From Microbacterium phyllosphaerae (GTDB lineage: Bacteria; Actinomycetota; Actinomycetes; Actinomycetales; Microbacteriaceae), in NCBI RefSeq assembly GCF_017876435.1, contig NZ_JAGIOA010000001.1, forward strand, positions 2,914,001-2,978,000: DNA of 64,000 bases. The letters are read 5' to 3'. A model generated the notes under the pieces. It was not told where the DNA came from. It saw nothing but the letters and a program-made list of their open reading frames with translations, and made no database searches. The position numbers and the translations under genes were made by a program. Of the stretch, positions 51,386-64,000 are shown piece by piece; position 1 is the first letter of the stretch, and each line of letters opens with the position of its first letter.

Positions 51386-52246
51386 TCAGCTGTGGGCTGC
51401 CCACCACACCAGGAACGCCGCGCCCAACCCGATCACCCAGCTCACGAGACTGCCCACCAGGAAGTACTCGGCCCGCGCCCCGGTCTCGCCGTCGCGCGAG
51501 ATCTCGGGGAATCGCACGATGCCCTTGGCCGCGAGCATCGCCGCGAGGATCGGGTAGGCGGCGGCCAGCGTGAGGATCATCACGAGGATGCGCTCGAGCG
51601 GCCCGATCAGGCGCCCGCCCTTGAATCCGGCCCGAGGATCGGATGCCGGGATACCGGCGGCCGCGGTCTCGGCCTGTGTGGTCTCGGCCGCCGCACTTTC
51701 GGCGGGTGCGCTCTCGTCCGGAGCTTCTCCGGAGACGACGGCGTCGCGAGGTTCCCCGACAGCGGGGCTCGTCTCGGCAGCGTCGGGCACGAGGCGCCGC
51801 AGCTCGGCGGGTCGCCACGTGTGCTCGCCGTCGAGCGCCGCGCGGACGACGAGGTTCGCAGACTCGAGCAGGAACAGCCCCACGCCCAGGGTGAGCAGCG
51901 CGAGGTCGAATGGAACGTCGCCGAACGGCGAACGCAGCGTCCACACCGACCCGATCAGACCTGCATCCGTGCGAGCACCGAGCCACACCACGGCACCGAT
52001 GCTCAACACGCCGAGGAGCACAGCGGGCCAGAACCCGAGCGGGGCCGGTCGCTCCGACGGCATGCACCAGACCCACAATGCACCGACGACGAGGCCGGCG
52101 AGCATCGGCAGCAGCGCATCGCTCACGCTGCCGAGCAGCAGCAGGATGACGGCCACCACGAGATAGCCGATCCACCGACGCGACGCGAACTGGCGCACCA
52201 GATCAGCGGCTCCCACCGCCAGGAGCAGGAATCCGGCGACGATCAT
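51386..52246 (-). CDS. Membrane protein downstream of SatD-type gene
   Basis: This 286-residue protein has four or five hydrophobic segments in the first 130 residues. A cytoplasmic Ala/Glu/Ser/Pro-rich linker (about residues 150-205, disordered) follows, then two more helices at the C-terminus (ILVMILTLAAAYPILAAMLA and FLVGSLVSWVIGLGAAFLVW). Its ATG overlaps the SatD-type stop as ATGA, so the two are made together. SatD genes in streptococci and elsewhere also travel with a membrane partner. I do not recognise this one as a specific family. Confidence 0.8.
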   Translation of the reverse strand: MIVAGFLLLAVGAADLVRQFASRRWIGYLVVAVILLLLGSVSDALLPMLAGLVVGALWVWCMPSERPAPLGFWPAVLLGVLSIGAVVWLGARTDAGLIGSVWTLRSPFGDVPFDLALLTLGVGLFLLESANLVVRAALDGEHTWRPAELRRLVPDAAETSPAVGEPRDAVVSGEAPDESAPAESAAAETTQAETAAAGIPASDPRAGFKGGRLIGPLERILVMILTLAAAYPILAAMLAAKGIVRFPEISRDGETGARAEYFLVGSLVSWVIGLGAAFLVWWAAHS

Positions 52247-52887
52247 GCGTCTGTTCCCCTCAAGGCGGCCACGCCCTCGAGGAGAGCAGCACTCCCCGCG
52301 CTCCGCAGCGACTTCGAGACGCTCGGCTGCGAGATGCCCTCCTCGGCAGCCAGCTCATGCTGCGATCGGCCGATCAGGCGACCGTAGGTGAGGCGGCGCT
52401 CGCGCTCGTTCATCGCCCCGACCAGCTCGTCGCGGACGAGCAGGTAGGCGTTCGATGCGGCGATCACGCTGTCCATGACCTCATCCTGCCCGGGAGCACC
52501 GACAATCCAGGTGCGCGTGCGCGGCACGGCGCGACCCTCCCGGGCGTGCACGGTCTCGATGGCGGCTCGTGCGGCGTACCAGCCCGGGCCGTCGGCGAGC
52601 TCGCCGTGCACGGAGTCGACCGCGCGCACATCGCCGACGCCGACCCCGAAGCGGAAGGCGATGCCGTCGGGAAGAGCGAGCTGGATCATCAGGAGCGACA
52701 CCATCGCGTCTTCGAGCGCGAGGTAGACCCCCTGCTGCTCGTCCCCCACCGTGGGTGTCAGCGACTGCTGCGCGAGGGGCAGATCGTTCTCGACCCGCAC
52801 GATGGTTCCGTCGAGGATGCGCTGCGCCGCCGATCGATCGTCGAGCTTGCGAGAGCCCACGATGTCGGCGAGTACGGCGATGACCAT
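52243..52887 (-). CDS. SatD-family protein with C-terminal helix-turn-helix
   Basis: This 214-residue protein begins with the SatD-type segment VIAVLADIVGSRKLDDRSAA and LTPTVGDEQQGVY, followed by a cyclase/GGDEF-like looking strand-helix core. The last 60 residues form a sigma-70 region-4-like helix-turn-helix (LTYGRLIGRSQHELAAEEGI, then SQPSVSKSLR). The combination suggests a nucleotide- or stress-sensing regulator of its own operon. The start is supported by TACGGT (52894-52899, minus strand) ending 6 nt upstream. ATAACC/GGTTAT elements lie in the divergent promoter region. The family role in acid tolerance is known only from streptococci. Confidence 0.8.
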   Translation of the reverse strand: MVIAVLADIVGSRKLDDRSAAQRILDGTIVRVENDLPLAQQSLTPTVGDEQQGVYLALEDAMVSLLMIQLALPDGIAFRFGVGVGDVRAVDSVHGELADGPGWYAARAAIETVHAREGRAVPRTRTWIVGAPGQDEVMDSVIAASNAYLLVRDELVGAMNERERRLTYGRLIGRSQHELAAEEGISQPSVSKSLRSAGSAALLEGVAALRGTDA

Positions 52888-52890
52888 GCG

Positions 52891-52938
52891 ATAACCGTAA
52901 CACGAATAACTTCCATTTATGCCCTATTTGGTTATAGT
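52891..52938. promoter_or_regulatory. Divergent leaderless promoters with ATAAC/GTTAT elements
   Basis: ATAACC (52891-52896), ATAAC (52906-52910) and GGTTAT (52930-52935) are spaced through the 59-bp gap. The plus-strand -10 TATAGT (52933-52938) ends 8 nt before ATG 52947. The minus-strand -10 TACGGT ends 6 nt before 52887. A shared regulator, perhaps the helix-turn-helix SatD-type protein, could bind the repeats; this is inference. Confidence 0.6.
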
Positions 52939-52946
52939 CTCGGAAC

Positions 52947-53534
52947 ATGCCTGAATCAGACATCATCCCCTGGGCCGACGGCTCCTGGACCCACGCACCC
53001 GCCGATCTCTCCAGCGACGGCGATCACCTCGACGTGACCGCAGTCGAGGGCAGCGACGCCTGGCGGCACACCGCCTACGGCTTCGTGCACGACACCGAGC
53101 ACGCGCTGCTCGCTCCCCTGGAGGTGGGCGAAGCGATGGACGTCTCGTTCCGCGCCCCGTGGGACGGTCAGTTCGATCAGGCGGGCGTCTTCGTGCGCAT
53201 CGACGACGAGCACTGGATCAAGGCGGGCATCGAGTACGCCGACGATCACCTCGGACTCGGGGCCGTCGTCACCGACATCCGCTCCGACTGGTCTGTCGGG
53301 TACGTCGACGACTGGCACGGCAGCGAGATCACCGTGCGGGTGAGCCGCTGGCCGGATGCCGTGATCGTGCGCGCGCGAGCGGATGAGGGCGACTGGCGAC
53401 TCGTCCGGGTGGCTCCGTTCGACGGCGACGCCGTGGCATCCGCAGGCCCTTTCCTCGCCGGCCCCACGCGTTCCGGTCTCGTGGTGCGGTTCACCCGCTG
53501 GACGCGCTCGTCCGCTGACGCCGCGCTGCACTGA
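52947..53534 (+). CDS. DUF1349-family beta-sandwich protein
   Basis: This 195-residue soluble protein matches the DUF1349 (concanavalin-like jelly roll) family. GQFDQAGVFVRIDDEHWIKA and GIEYADDHLGLGAVVTD are signature strands, with SRWPDAVIVRARADEGDWRLV near the C-terminus. Family members are predicted lectin-like or glycan-binding proteins without known activity. The ATG at 52947 follows a -10 TATAGT by 8 nt. It is divergent from the SatD-type operon and ends at a strong bidirectional terminator. Confidence 0.88.
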   Translation: MPESDIIPWADGSWTHAPADLSSDGDHLDVTAVEGSDAWRHTAYGFVHDTEHALLAPLEVGEAMDVSFRAPWDGQFDQAGVFVRIDDEHWIKAGIEYADDHLGLGAVVTDIRSDWSVGYVDDWHGSEITVRVSRWPDAVIVRARADEGDWRLVRVAPFDGDAVASAGPFLAGPTRSGLVVRFTRWTRSSADAALH

Positions 53535-53568
53535 ATCGCACCCACAGGGCGCGTACACGAAGAACAGA

Positions 53569-53609
53569 ACGGCCCGCGGATGCTCTCGTCGAGAGTCTCC
53601 GCGGGCCGT
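53569..53609. terminator. Bidirectional terminator between DUF1349 gene and argH
   Basis: ACGGCCCGCGGA (53569-53580) pairs with TCCGCGGGCCGT (53598-53609). The loop itself contains CTCTC-GTC-GAGAG, a second small hairpin. It lies between convergent genes and is followed by CTTCC on the plus strand. Termination of both transcripts is likely. Confidence 0.8.
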
Positions 53610-53648
53610 CTTCCGTCGTACGAGTCGTCGCTCCTCCGCAATCGCCGG

Positions 53649-57212
<3,564 letters not shown>

Positions 57213-57216
<4 letters not shown>

Positions 57217-58133
57217 GCGTTCGCCCCTGCCGTTCCCAAGACCACTTCTGTTCCGATTCCCTTGCTGGTGAAGAGCTCGACGAGCACCGAGTGCGGTACT
57301 CGTCCGTCGATGATGGCGGCGGCGTCGACGCCGCCCTCGATCGCATCCAGGCACGCCTTCATCTTCGGGATCATGCCGGACTCGAGGGTCGGGAGCATCT
57401 CGATGAGTGCCTCCGACGTGAGGTGCGACACGAGAGAATCGCGATTGGGCCAGTCGGCGTAGAGCCCCGGGACATCCGTGAGGATGACGAGCTTGCGCGC
57501 CTTGAGCGCGACCGCGAGGGCCGCAGCCGCGGCATCCGCGTTCACGTTCAGCGACTGACCGGGGTGGTCGAGGTCGGGTGCGATGCTGGAGACCACCGGC
57601 ACGCGACCGGCGGCGAGGTGGTCGAGCACGGGCGTCGGGTCGACTTCGACGACGTCGCCGACGCGACCGAGGTCGATCTCCTCGCCGTCGATCACGACAC
57701 CTCGGCGACGGCCGCCGAAGAGCCCGGCGTCCTCACCGCTGAGTCCGGTCGCGATCGGCCCGTGCGAGTTGATCTTGGAGACCAGCTGCGGGTTCACCTG
57801 GCCGGTGAGCACCATGCGCACGACACCGATCGCCTCGGTGTTCGTGACGCGGTAGCCGCCCTTGAACTCGCTCGGGATCTCGAGCCGCTGCAGCATGTCG
57901 GAGATCTGGGGTCCGCCGCCGTGCACGACGACGGGCTGCACACCCACGTAGCGCAGGTACGCGATGTCCTGGGCGAAGGCCTCCTGCAGTTCGTCCGAGA
58001 CCATGGCGTTGCCGCCGTACTTGACGACGACGATCTGATCGCGGAACTTCTTCAGCCACGGGAGCGACTCGATGAGCGTCGCGGCCTTGACGGCGGCGAC
58101 GTCCGGCGTGGTGTCCTGGATGTCGGTGGTCAT
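57213..58133 (-). CDS. argB: Acetylglutamate kinase
   Basis: This 306-residue amino-acid kinase phosphorylates N-acetylglutamate and is the usual arginine-feedback point of the cyclic pathway. The N-terminal glycine-rich loops VVKYGGNAM and [11 protein letters not shown] are conserved, as is [15 protein letters not shown]. An N-terminal helix of about 20 residues, the element linked to arginine-inhibited hexameric forms, is present. The ATG at 58133 overlaps the argJ stop (ATGA). Confidence 0.97.
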
Positions 58134-59287
58134 GAGGCGTAGGCGCTGTTCTCGTGCACGTAATCGTGGGTGAGGTCGTTCGTGAGGATCGTCGCCGTCG
58201 CCTCTCCGACCTTGAGATCGATCACCAGGTGGGTCGCGCGCGGAGTCAGGTCGACCTCTTCGCGCGGTCGATCCGGACCGCCCTCGCTGCACACCCGGAC
58301 GCCGTTCATCCAGACGTCGACGTCGTACGGGTCGAACTGCGCGTTCGTGGTGCCGATCGCCGCGAGCACCCGACCCCAGTTCGGGTCGTTGCCGAAGATC
58401 GCGGCCTTGAAGAGGTTGTTCCGGGCGACCGAGCGACCGACGTCGACGGCTTCACCCTCGGACACGGCGTGCTGCACCTCGATCGTGATGTCGTGGCTGG
58501 CACCTTCAGCATCGCCCTGCAGCTTGACCGCGAGCTGCTGACACAGTTCGCGCAGAGCGGCGGTGAAGTCCTCGGCGTCGGGCACGACGCCCGATGCGCC
58601 GTTCGCCAGCAGGGTGACCTGATCGTTCGTCGACATGCAGCCGTCGGAGTCGAGACGGTCGAACGTGGTGCCCGTCGCTGCGCGCAGCGCGGCATCCGCC
58701 TCGAGCGGCTCGAGCACCGCATCCGTCGTGATGACGACCAGCATGGTGGCGAGGCCCGGTGCGAGCATGCCCGCTCCCTTGGCCATGCCGCCGATGGTCC
58801 AGCCGTCGCGGGTGACGACCGCGGCCTTCGAGACGCTGTCGGTGGTCATGATGGCCTCGGCCGCGACCTCTCCCCCGTCGGCCGAGAGCGCGGCGATCGC
58901 CTGCTCGGTGCCTGCGAGCACCTTGCCGCGGAAGACCTCGTCGCCGACGCCGATGAGACCGGTCGAGCAGACGAGCACATCGCCGGCGCTGACGCCGAGG
59001 AGCTCTGCGGCCTTCTCGGCCGTCTGGTGCGTGGTCTGGAACCCGAAGCTCCCGGTGAAGCAGTTCGCTCCTCCGGAGTTCAGCACGACGGCCTCGACCA
59101 CGCGGTCGGCGACGGCCTGCTGCGACCAGATGATCGGGTTGGCCTTGGCGCGGTTGCTCGTGAAGACGGCGGCACCGACCTTGCGCGGGCCGCGGTTGAC
59201 GACGACGGCGACATCGGGCTTGCCGGTGGTCTTGAGGCCGGCGGCGACTCCCGCCGCCTCGAATCCTGCGGGGGCGGTGACGCTCAC
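58130..59287 (-). CDS. argJ: Glutamate N-acetyltransferase / ornithine acetyltransferase
   Basis: This 385-residue Ntn-fold enzyme recycles the acetyl group from acetylornithine to glutamate. The self-cleavage motif appears as [15 protein letters not shown], with the nucleophilic threonine in ATML (near residue 185). Further conserved parts are GGANCFTG and [11 protein letters not shown]. Presence of argJ with argCBD indicates the cyclic, energy-saving route; whether it also makes acetylglutamate from acetyl-CoA cannot be told. The GTG at 59287 overlaps the argC stop (GTGA). Confidence 0.96.
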   Translation of the reverse strand: MSVTAPAGFEAAGVAAGLKTTGKPDVAVVVNRGPRKVGAAVFTSNRAKANPIIWSQQAVADRVVEAVVLNSGGANCFTGSFGFQTTHQTAEKAAELLGVSAGDVLVCSTGLIGVGDEVFRGKVLAGTEQAIAALSADGGEVAAEAIMTTDSVSKAAVVTRDGWTIGGMAKGAGMLAPGLATMLVVITTDAVLEPLEADAALRAATGTTFDRLDSDGCMSTNDQVTLLANGASGVVPDAEDFTAALRELCQQLAVKLQGDAEGASHDITIEVQHAVSEGEAVDVGRSVARNNLFKAAIFGNDPNWGRVLAAIGTTNAQFDPYDVDVWMNGVRVCSEGGPDRPREEVDLTPRATHLVIDLKVGEATATILTNDLTHDYVHENSAYAS

Positions 59288-60336
59288 GGCGCGACTCCGT
59301 TCACTGAGAGGGCGCGGGACTCGGGAAGCCCCAGCGCGAGGTTCATGGACTGGATGGCAGCGCCTGCGGTGCCTTTGACGAGGTTGTCGACCGCGGTGAC
59401 CACGGTGACTCTGTTCGCGGCACGATCGATCGCGAGACCGATCAGCGCGGTGTTCGCACCGAGCACGTCGGCGGTGCGCGGGAAGTGACCTTCGGGCAGC
59501 AGCTGCACGAAGGTCTCGTCACCGTAGGCGTTCTCCCACGCGGACCGGATCTCGGCATCGCTCACGTCGCCCGCGATCGGTGCGGTCGAGGTGGCGAGGA
59601 TGCCCCGCGACATCGGGACGATCACCGGGGTGAAGGAGATGCGGATGCCGTCGGCCGCGGCGCCGGATGCGGCGGCGAGCGCCTGCCGGATCTCGGGGAT
59701 GTGTCGGTGAGTGCCGCCGACCGCATAGGGGTTGGCGCTGCCGAGGATCTCGCTGCCGAGCAGATTGGTCTTGAGGCTCTTGCCCGCACCGGACGGGCCG
59801 ACGGCGAGAACCGACACGATGTCGCCGGGGTCGATCACTCCGGCCGCGACTCCGGGGGCGAGACTGAGGCTCACCGTCGACGCGTTGCATCCGGGGGCCG
59901 CGATCCGTGTCGCGCCGCGCAGCGTCTCGCGCTGCTTCACCCCGTCGACCAGGAGCTCGGGGACGCCGTACGCCCACGGTTCGTGGAAGTCGCCCCCGTA
60001 GAACGCATCCCACGAATCCTGCGACGTCAGCCGATGGTCGGCGCCCGCGTCGATCACGAGAGGAGTGTCGCCGAGGGCGTCGGTGTACTGACCCGACTGA
60101 CCGTGCGGAAGCGCGAGGAAGACGATGTCGTGACCGGCGAGGATCTCGGGCGTCGTGTCCTGCAGAGTCAGGTGTGCGAGGGAGCGCAGATGCGGCTGGT
60201 GCTGCACGAGCGGCTGGCCTGCGTTCGAGTGCGCCGTGACGGTGCGGATCTCGATGTCGGGATGCGACGCGAGGAGGCGCAGGATCTCGCCGCCCGCGTA
60301 GCCGGATGCGCCGGAGACGGCGACGGAGTACGTCAT
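59284..60336 (-). CDS. argC: N-acetyl-gamma-glutamyl-phosphate reductase
   Basis: This 350-residue NADPH-dependent reductase is the first gene of the arginine operon. The Rossmann start is [19 protein letters not shown]. The catalytic cysteine is in AAPGCNAST (near residue 148), with [11 protein letters not shown] further on. A -10 TAAGGT (minus strand, 60343-60348) ends 6 nt before the ATG, predicting a leaderless transcript for the whole operon. I see no convincing ArgR box near it. Confidence 0.97.
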   Translation of the reverse strand: MTYSVAVSGASGYAGGEILRLLASHPDIEIRTVTAHSNAGQPLVQHQPHLRSLAHLTLQDTTPEILAGHDIVFLALPHGQSGQYTDALGDTPLVIDAGADHRLTSQDSWDAFYGGDFHEPWAYGVPELLVDGVKQRETLRGATRIAAPGCNASTVSLSLAPGVAAGVIDPGDIVSVLAVGPSGAGKSLKTNLLGSEILGSANPYAVGGTHRHIPEIRQALAAASGAAADGIRISFTPVIVPMSRGILATSTAPIAGDVSDAEIRSAWENAYGDETFVQLLPEGHFPRTADVLGANTALIGLAIDRAANRVTVVTAVDNLVKGTAGAAIQSMNLALGLPESRALSVNGVAP

Positions 60337-60342
60337 GCTTCT

Positions 60343-60348
60343 ACCTTA
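60343..60348 (-). promoter_or_regulatory. -10 element of the arginine operon
   Basis: TAAGGT on the minus strand ends exactly 6 nt before the argC ATG, the spacing seen at other leaderless starts in this window. No consensus -35 is seen 16-18 bp upstream, and no ArgR-type AT-rich palindrome is visible. Confidence 0.55.
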
Positions 60349-60488
60349 ACGGTCGGACCCCGTGTCGAACTCGGGGTGCAGTGTCGGGAACCGGGGCGGC
60401 GACACCGGCACTCGACCGCCGTGCGTACGCAGGCAGAAGCGCAGGGTCGCCTAGAGTCGGCGGCCGCTGCGGCGTCGGCGCACGGCGA

Positions 60489-60566
60489 TGACGCTCGGAA
60501 CGAGCGTCAGAGTTGCGGTGGCGGCCGAAGGCATGCCGCGACGATAGCGCGCTCGTCGCGGCATGC
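60489..60566. terminator. Two strong hairpins after the thiamine operon
   Basis: GCATGCCGCGACGA (60531-60544) pairs perfectly with TCGTCGCGGCATGC (60553-60566). A second stem TGACGCTCG/CGAGCGTCA (60489-60497 and 60501-60509) has a GAA loop. They follow the thiE-thiD-tenA stop (60581) on the minus strand. No U-tract follows. The 244-bp gap between this operon and argC holds no convincing gene. Confidence 0.6.
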
Positions 60567-60580
60567 GCAAATCGGTTCCG

Positions 60581-62731
60581 TCACGCAGAGACGGCGGAGG
60601 CGAACGGGGCGGCGAAGAAGGCGAGCTCGTGGGCGCTCGACACCTCGAATGCTCGGAGCATCCGATCCCGTGCGGTCGGCGCGGCGATCGCCGCTGCGTC
60701 CGCGACGAGGGTGATCGCCTGATCCGTCGCATCCTCGAACGCCGGGTCCGCATAGGTGGCGAGCCACGTGGCGTACGGATGCCGGGGATCCCGCGCATAG
60801 TCGCCGAATTCGCCCGCGTGCAGGCGCCGGCCGAGATCGGTGTAGAGCCAGAAGCACGGCAGCACCGCGGCGATCAGCTCGGCGTAATCGCCGCCGAACG
60901 CCACGGAGCGCAGGTGGTCCAGGTACGCGACGGTCGCCGGCGCGGGAGAGGCGGCGAACGTCGAGGCATCCACGCCCTCGTCGGGCGTCAGCCACGACGC
61001 GTGCAGCTCGAGCTCGCCGATGATCGCACCCTCGGCGGAGTGCGCCCAGAACGCCTGTTCGCGCGGAGTGGGAGCGAGGCGTGAGGCTTCCGCGAGCACG
61101 CGCGCGTACTCGCGGAGATAGAGCGCATCCTGGGCGAGATAGAACAGGAACGGGTCCCGGGCGAGCGTGCCGTCGGCCAGACCCCGGATGAACGGGAGCT
61201 CGTCGATGCTCGCCCTCACCGCCGCCGTGCGCTGCCACCACTCGGCGCGGATCTCTTCGGGCGCGCGGTTCGTCTCGACGCCGCCCCGCGCCCACAGACC
61301 TGCGAAGTGGTTGATCGGTCCGTGACCGCGCCCGACCTGGAGCCCCTCGCTCTCGCGCAGGGACTCGCGAAGCCACGACCGGGTCGAGGCGACGGCGTCG
61401 ACGGGCGTCTCCCCCCGAGCGAGGCGCGTGGCGAGCGCGGATGAGAGCGAACAGCCGGTGCCGTGCGTGTTCGCGGTGCGGATCCGCGTGCCGGGGAACT
61501 CCCGCCGCACACCCCGGGCGACGTCCACGAGCGCATCGGGAACATCGTCGCCGTCGAGGTGTCCGCCCTTCACCAGCACCGCGGCGCCGATCATCGCCGA
61601 CAGCTCCTCCGCTGCGGCGAGCGCATCGGCCCATCCGGAGATCGAGCGCCCCGCGAGCACCGCGAGCTCTTCGAGGTTGGGGGTCACGACGTGTGCACGC
61701 CGGAGGAGTTCGCGCAGCGCCGCCTCCGCGTCCTGGTCGAGCAGCCGGTCGCCGCTCGTGGCGACCATGACCGGGTCGAGCACGACGATCGGCGGTCGGA
61801 CGACGTCGAGCCACTCGGCGACCGTTCGGATGACGTCGGCGTTCGCGAGCATCCCGATCTTGACCGCGTCGACGACGATGTCGTCGGAGATCGCGTCGAG
61901 CTGCTGTCGCAGGAAGGCCGCCAGCGGTACGTGCAGGCCGCTGACGCCGGTGGTGTTCTGGGCGGTCAGCGCGGTCAGCGCCGCCATTCCGTAGCCGCCG
62001 TGGGCAGCGATCGATTTGAGGTCGGCCTGGATCCCCGCGCCTCCCGAGGGATCGCTCCCGGCGATGCTGAGCACCCGCGGTGTGCCGGCCGCCCGCCACC
62101 GACGCACGAACGCCTCCGCGGTCGCCGTCGGATCCGCCGCCGCGCACAGCGCCGAGACCACCGCGAGCCCGGCCGCACCGGCATCCCGAAGCCGCTCGGT
62201 GTCGTCGATGGCCACGCCTCCGATCGCCACGCACGGGAGCGCGGTCGCCTCGACGAGGGCACGGAAACCCTCGACGCCGAGGGCCGGCGGATGATCGGGC
62301 TTGGTGGTGGTCGGGCGGATCACGCCGACGCCCAGGTAGTCCACGGTGCCGGGCGGCAGCGCTCGCACCGCTTCGAAGTGGTCCGCGTTGTTCGCCGTGA
62401 GCCCGATGAGCGCCTCGGGGCCCAGCGCCTCACGCGCACGCAGCACGGAGGCGTCCCCCTGCCCGAGATGCACACCGTCGACCCTCGCACCCTGCTTCCG
62501 TGCGGCGAGTGCGGCGTCGAGGCGGTCGTTCACGACGAGGAGCGCGCGTCCGTCGATCACGCGTGACAGTTCGAGCAGCTGCGCCGTGGTCTCGGCATCC
62601 GTCGCCGTCTTGTCACGCAGCTGCACGATGCGCACGCCGCCGTCGACCGCCTGACGGACGGTCTCCACGACTCCGCGCTCTCCGCAGAGGTCCGGGTCGG
62701 TGACCAGATAGAGCGAGAGGTCCGCGATCAC
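60581..62731 (-). CDS. Trifunctional ThiE-ThiD-TenA thiamine synthesis/salvage fusion
   Basis: This is a 716-residue three-domain protein. Residues 1-215 are thiamine phosphate synthase ([34 protein letters not shown]). Residues 218-480 are HMP/HMP-P kinase ThiD ([42 protein letters not shown]). Residues 490-716 are TenA/thiaminase II ([32 protein letters not shown], and LPCFWLY with the expected active-site Cys626). One polypeptide thus salvages aminopyrimidine, phosphorylates it twice and joins it to thiazole phosphate. The GTG at 62731 overlaps the thiM stop (GTGA). It is controlled by the TPP riboswitch through thiM. Confidence 0.95.
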   Translation of the reverse strand: MIADLSLYLVTDPDLCGERGVVETVRQAVDGGVRIVQLRDKTATDAETTAQLLELSRVIDGRALLVVNDRLDAALAARKQGARVDGVHLGQGDASVLRAREALGPEALIGLTANNADHFEAVRALPPGTVDYLGVGVIRPTTTKPDHPPALGVEGFRALVEATALPCVAIGGVAIDDTERLRDAGAAGLAVVSALCAAADPTATAEAFVRRWRAAGTPRVLSIAGSDPSGGAGIQADLKSIAAHGGYGMAALTALTAQNTTGVSGLHVPLAAFLRQQLDAISDDIVVDAVKIGMLANADVIRTVAEWLDVVRPPIVVLDPVMVATSGDRLLDQDAEAALRELLRRAHVVTPNLEELAVLAGRSISGWADALAAAEELSAMIGAAVLVKGGHLDGDDVPDALVDVARGVRREFPGTRIRTANTHGTGCSLSSALATRLARGETPVDAVASTRSWLRESLRESEGLQVGRGHGPINHFAGLWARGGVETNRAPEEIRAEWWQRTAAVRASIDELPFIRGLADGTLARDPFLFYLAQDALYLREYARVLAEASRLAPTPREQAFWAHSAEGAIIGELELHASWLTPDEGVDASTFAASPAPATVAYLDHLRSVAFGGDYAELIAAVLPCFWLYTDLGRRLHAGEFGDYARDPRHPYATWLATYADPAFEDATDQAITLVADAAAIAAPTARDRMLRAFEVSSAHELAFFAAPFASAVSA

Positions 62732-63576
62732 AGCGCACGCTCCTCGATGTGCGCCGCAGCGGCGAGGTCGTGCGGCTGTACAGACGCGAGCGCGTCGAGG
62801 AGCTCGACCGCGAAGCTGCCGGGACCCGAGGCTCGCATCGCCGCACGTTCTGCGGCGACCGTGTAGGCCAGGCTGGCAGCGGCCACGGCGACGAGGGATT
62901 CGGTGCCTGTCGTGCGCGCCGCGCCCAGGAACGCGGCCATCACGGCACCCAGAGCACAGCCTCCCCCGGTGACGCGGGTGAGCAGTTCGTCGCCGTTCGC
63001 GATGCGCACGACGCGGTGGCCGTCGGTGATGAGGTCGACGGCACCGGACACCGCGACGACGGAACCGTGACGGACGGCGAGCGCGACAGCCGCGTCGATG
63101 GCGGCGTCCGGCGTATCGGTCGCGTCGACGCCTCGCCCGCCCGCACTCAGCCCGGCGAGCGCGAGGATCTCGGAGGCGTTCCCCCGGATCGCCGTGGGAC
63201 GCGCGGCGACGAGGTCGTGCGCGAGCGCGGTGCGCACGGGCAGCGCCCCGATCGCGACGGGATCGAGCACCCACGGGGTGCCCGCGGCATTCGCGCCGGC
63301 GACGGCCTCCAGGCTCGCCTCCCGCTGCTCGGGTGTGGGCGTGCCGAGGTTGATCAGCACCCCGGACGCGACTCCCGCGAAGAGCCCCGCCTCGTCGACG
63401 ATGTCGACCATGGCGGGTGCGGCGCCGAGAGCCAGCAGCACGTTGGCCGTGAAGCCCGTGACGACGGTGTTCGTGATGCAGTGGGTCAGCGGTGGTGTCT
63501 CGCGGAGCGCGGACAGCAGCTCGGCAGCCGTGGCCGCCAGGGTCGATTCGGATTCTGGACGCAGACGATCGCTCAA
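62728..63576 (-). CDS. thiM: Hydroxyethylthiazole kinase
   Basis: This 282-residue ribokinase-like enzyme phosphorylates salvaged thiazole alcohol. [20 protein letters not shown] is the typical N-terminal motif, with [11 protein letters not shown] and the anion-hole/catalytic region [13 protein letters not shown] near the C-terminal third. The start is TTG at 63576, preceded by AAGGGAT on the minus strand. That purine-rich stretch is also part of the riboswitch 3' end, so ligand binding could hide the ribosome site. It is the first gene of the thiamine unit. Confidence 0.94.
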   Translation of the reverse strand: MSDRLRPESESTLAATAAELLSALRETPPLTHCITNTVVTGFTANVLLALGAAPAMVDIVDEAGLFAGVASGVLINLGTPTPEQREASLEAVAGANAAGTPWVLDPVAIGALPVRTALAHDLVAARPTAIRGNASEILALAGLSAGGRGVDATDTPDAAIDAAVALAVRHGSVVAVSGAVDLITDGHRVVRIANGDELLTRVTGGGCALGAVMAAFLGAARTTGTESLVAVAAASLAYTVAAERAAMRASGPGSFAVELLDALASVQPHDLAAAAHIEERAL

Positions 63577-63583
63577 TGCGACA

Positions 63584-63655
63584 TCCCTTCGCTAGTACGA
63601 ACTAGATCAGGTTCGACGGGTCTGTTCTCAGCCGCGGATGCGGCACCCCGTGTCA
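63584..63655 (-). promoter_or_regulatory. TPP riboswitch (THI element)
   Basis: The minus strand contains ACACGGGGTGCC, then CTGAGA, then ACCCGTCGAACCTGATC and finally GCGAAGGGA, the conserved core of the thiamine-pyrophosphate aptamer in the right order. It lies directly upstream of thiM and overlaps its ribosome site, so translational repression is the likely mode. No separate terminator stem is obvious between aptamer and start. Confidence 0.95.
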
Positions 63656-63683
63656 CTGCTCGAAGTCTAGCGACGACCGGTGA

Positions 63684-64000
63684 TCAGCTCAGCAGCTGCA
63701 CCAGCGCGAGCTCATCCGAGCGGGTGAGGCCGGCACGCCTGTCCCGATCGATCCCTCTCGCCTGCTCGTCGGCGATGACGACCGCGACGGTCTCGTCGAG
63801 CGGTCGCAGGTCGCCGCCCGCGGCGCAGTACCGGGCGTTGGCTCGGGTCATGAAGCCCGTCATATCGGCGGGCAGCCAGAGGGGCAGCGAGCGCTCCCCC
63901 GCCCAGAATTCGACGCCGTTCTCGACGAGCCAGTCGTCCTCAGCCACCACCGTGTCGCCCCGGTGATCAGCGAGCCGCCTGACGGTCGCGAGGACGTCGG
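63684..64000 (-). CDS. NAD-dependent epimerase/reductase-like protein, N-terminus beyond window
   Basis: This is the C-terminal part of a leftward gene; the frame is open to position 64000. About 105 residues are visible. The segment WLVENGVEFWAGERSLPLWL, then ADMTGFMTRANARYCAAGG and the ending DRRAGLTRSDELALVQLL, resembles the C-terminus of extended short-chain dehydrogenases of the isoflavone-reductase/epimerase type. The cofactor domain lies outside, so the assignment is tentative. A start inside the window at 63950 is unlikely because the upstream codons continue the same pattern. Confidence 0.65.
   Translation of the reverse strand, partial: DVLATVRRLADHRGDTVVAEDDWLVENGVEFWAGERSLPLWLPADMTGFMTRANARYCAAGGDLRPLDETVAVVIADEQARGIDRDRRAGLTRSDELALVQLLS

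Noticed and set aside
60337..60420. ArgR box upstream of argC
   Set aside because: No AT-rich palindrome resembling TGAAT-N-ATTCA could be found in the GC-rich upstream region.
60451..60530. 27-codon frame after the thiamine operon as a leader peptide
   Set aside because: It overlaps a strong hairpin, has no downstream partner in the same direction and no ribosome site.

Overview
The window is a dense, GC-rich chromosomal segment of an actinobacterium, most likely a Microbacterium or close Microbacteriaceae relative. This is inferred from codon bias, the ImuA'-ImuB-DnaE2 mutasome, the ScpAB/ParA/XerD and TlyA-NadK-RecN gene orders, a 23S rRNA of about 3.1 kb, a tRNA-free 16S-23S spacer, and many leaderless genes. 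No phage, IS element, integron or CRISPR array is visible.

Layout. 1-6.3 kb: the end of a prepilin peptidase gene, then an SOS-type mutagenesis operon (imuA', imuB, dnaE2) behind a LexA-like box. 6.3-10.6 kb: a hypothetical protein and a three-gene carbohydrate operon (GT4 glycosyltransferase, toroid protein, GH130 phosphorylase-like enzyme). 10.9-16.0 kb: two regulator/target loci, TetR with MFS and YtcJ-type amidohydrolase, and MarR with a VOC dioxygenase-like protein. 16.1-19.1 kb: a small acidic protein and an ABC transporter with two permease subunits. 19.4-24.6 kb: short leaderless genes, tRNA-Pro, a DUF222/HNH protein under a perfect LexA-type palindrome, and a NUDIX-NYN fusion flanked by short tandem repeats. 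25.0-41.9 kb: a block of 16 same-strand housekeeping genes, from a repeat-rich disordered protein through HAD, tlyA, nadK, recN, pyrG, NUDIX, xerD, parA, scpA, scpB, rluB, tyrA and cmk to der. 42-47.5 kb: an rrn operon (16S-23S-5S) read leftwards into that block. 47.8-53.5 kb: a CoA-transferase-family protein, DUF4184, tyrS, a SatD-type gene with a membrane partner, and DUF1349. 53.6-60.3 kb: the arginine operon argCJBDFH. 60.6-63.6 kb: a TPP-riboswitch operon with thiM and a ThiE-ThiD-TenA fusion. The right edge holds the end of an epimerase-like reductase.

How the genes fit together. Nearly all operon members overlap by ATGA, GTGA or TGATG, which points to translational coupling. At least a dozen first genes have a TAnnnT hexamer ending 6-8 nt before the start codon, which predicts leaderless mRNAs. 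Three DNA-damage functions (imu operon, recN, DUF222/HNH) occur here, two of them with LexA-like sites over the predicted -10 region.

The least explained elements are three. One is the 791-aa protein encoded just after the 5S rRNA gene, with 23 [19 protein letters not shown] repeats and an Asp-Ala tract encoded by 46 hexamers. The second is the repeat mosaic around the NUDIX-NYN gene, including an array that looks copied from half of the der terminator. The third is the GT4/toroid/GH130 operon.
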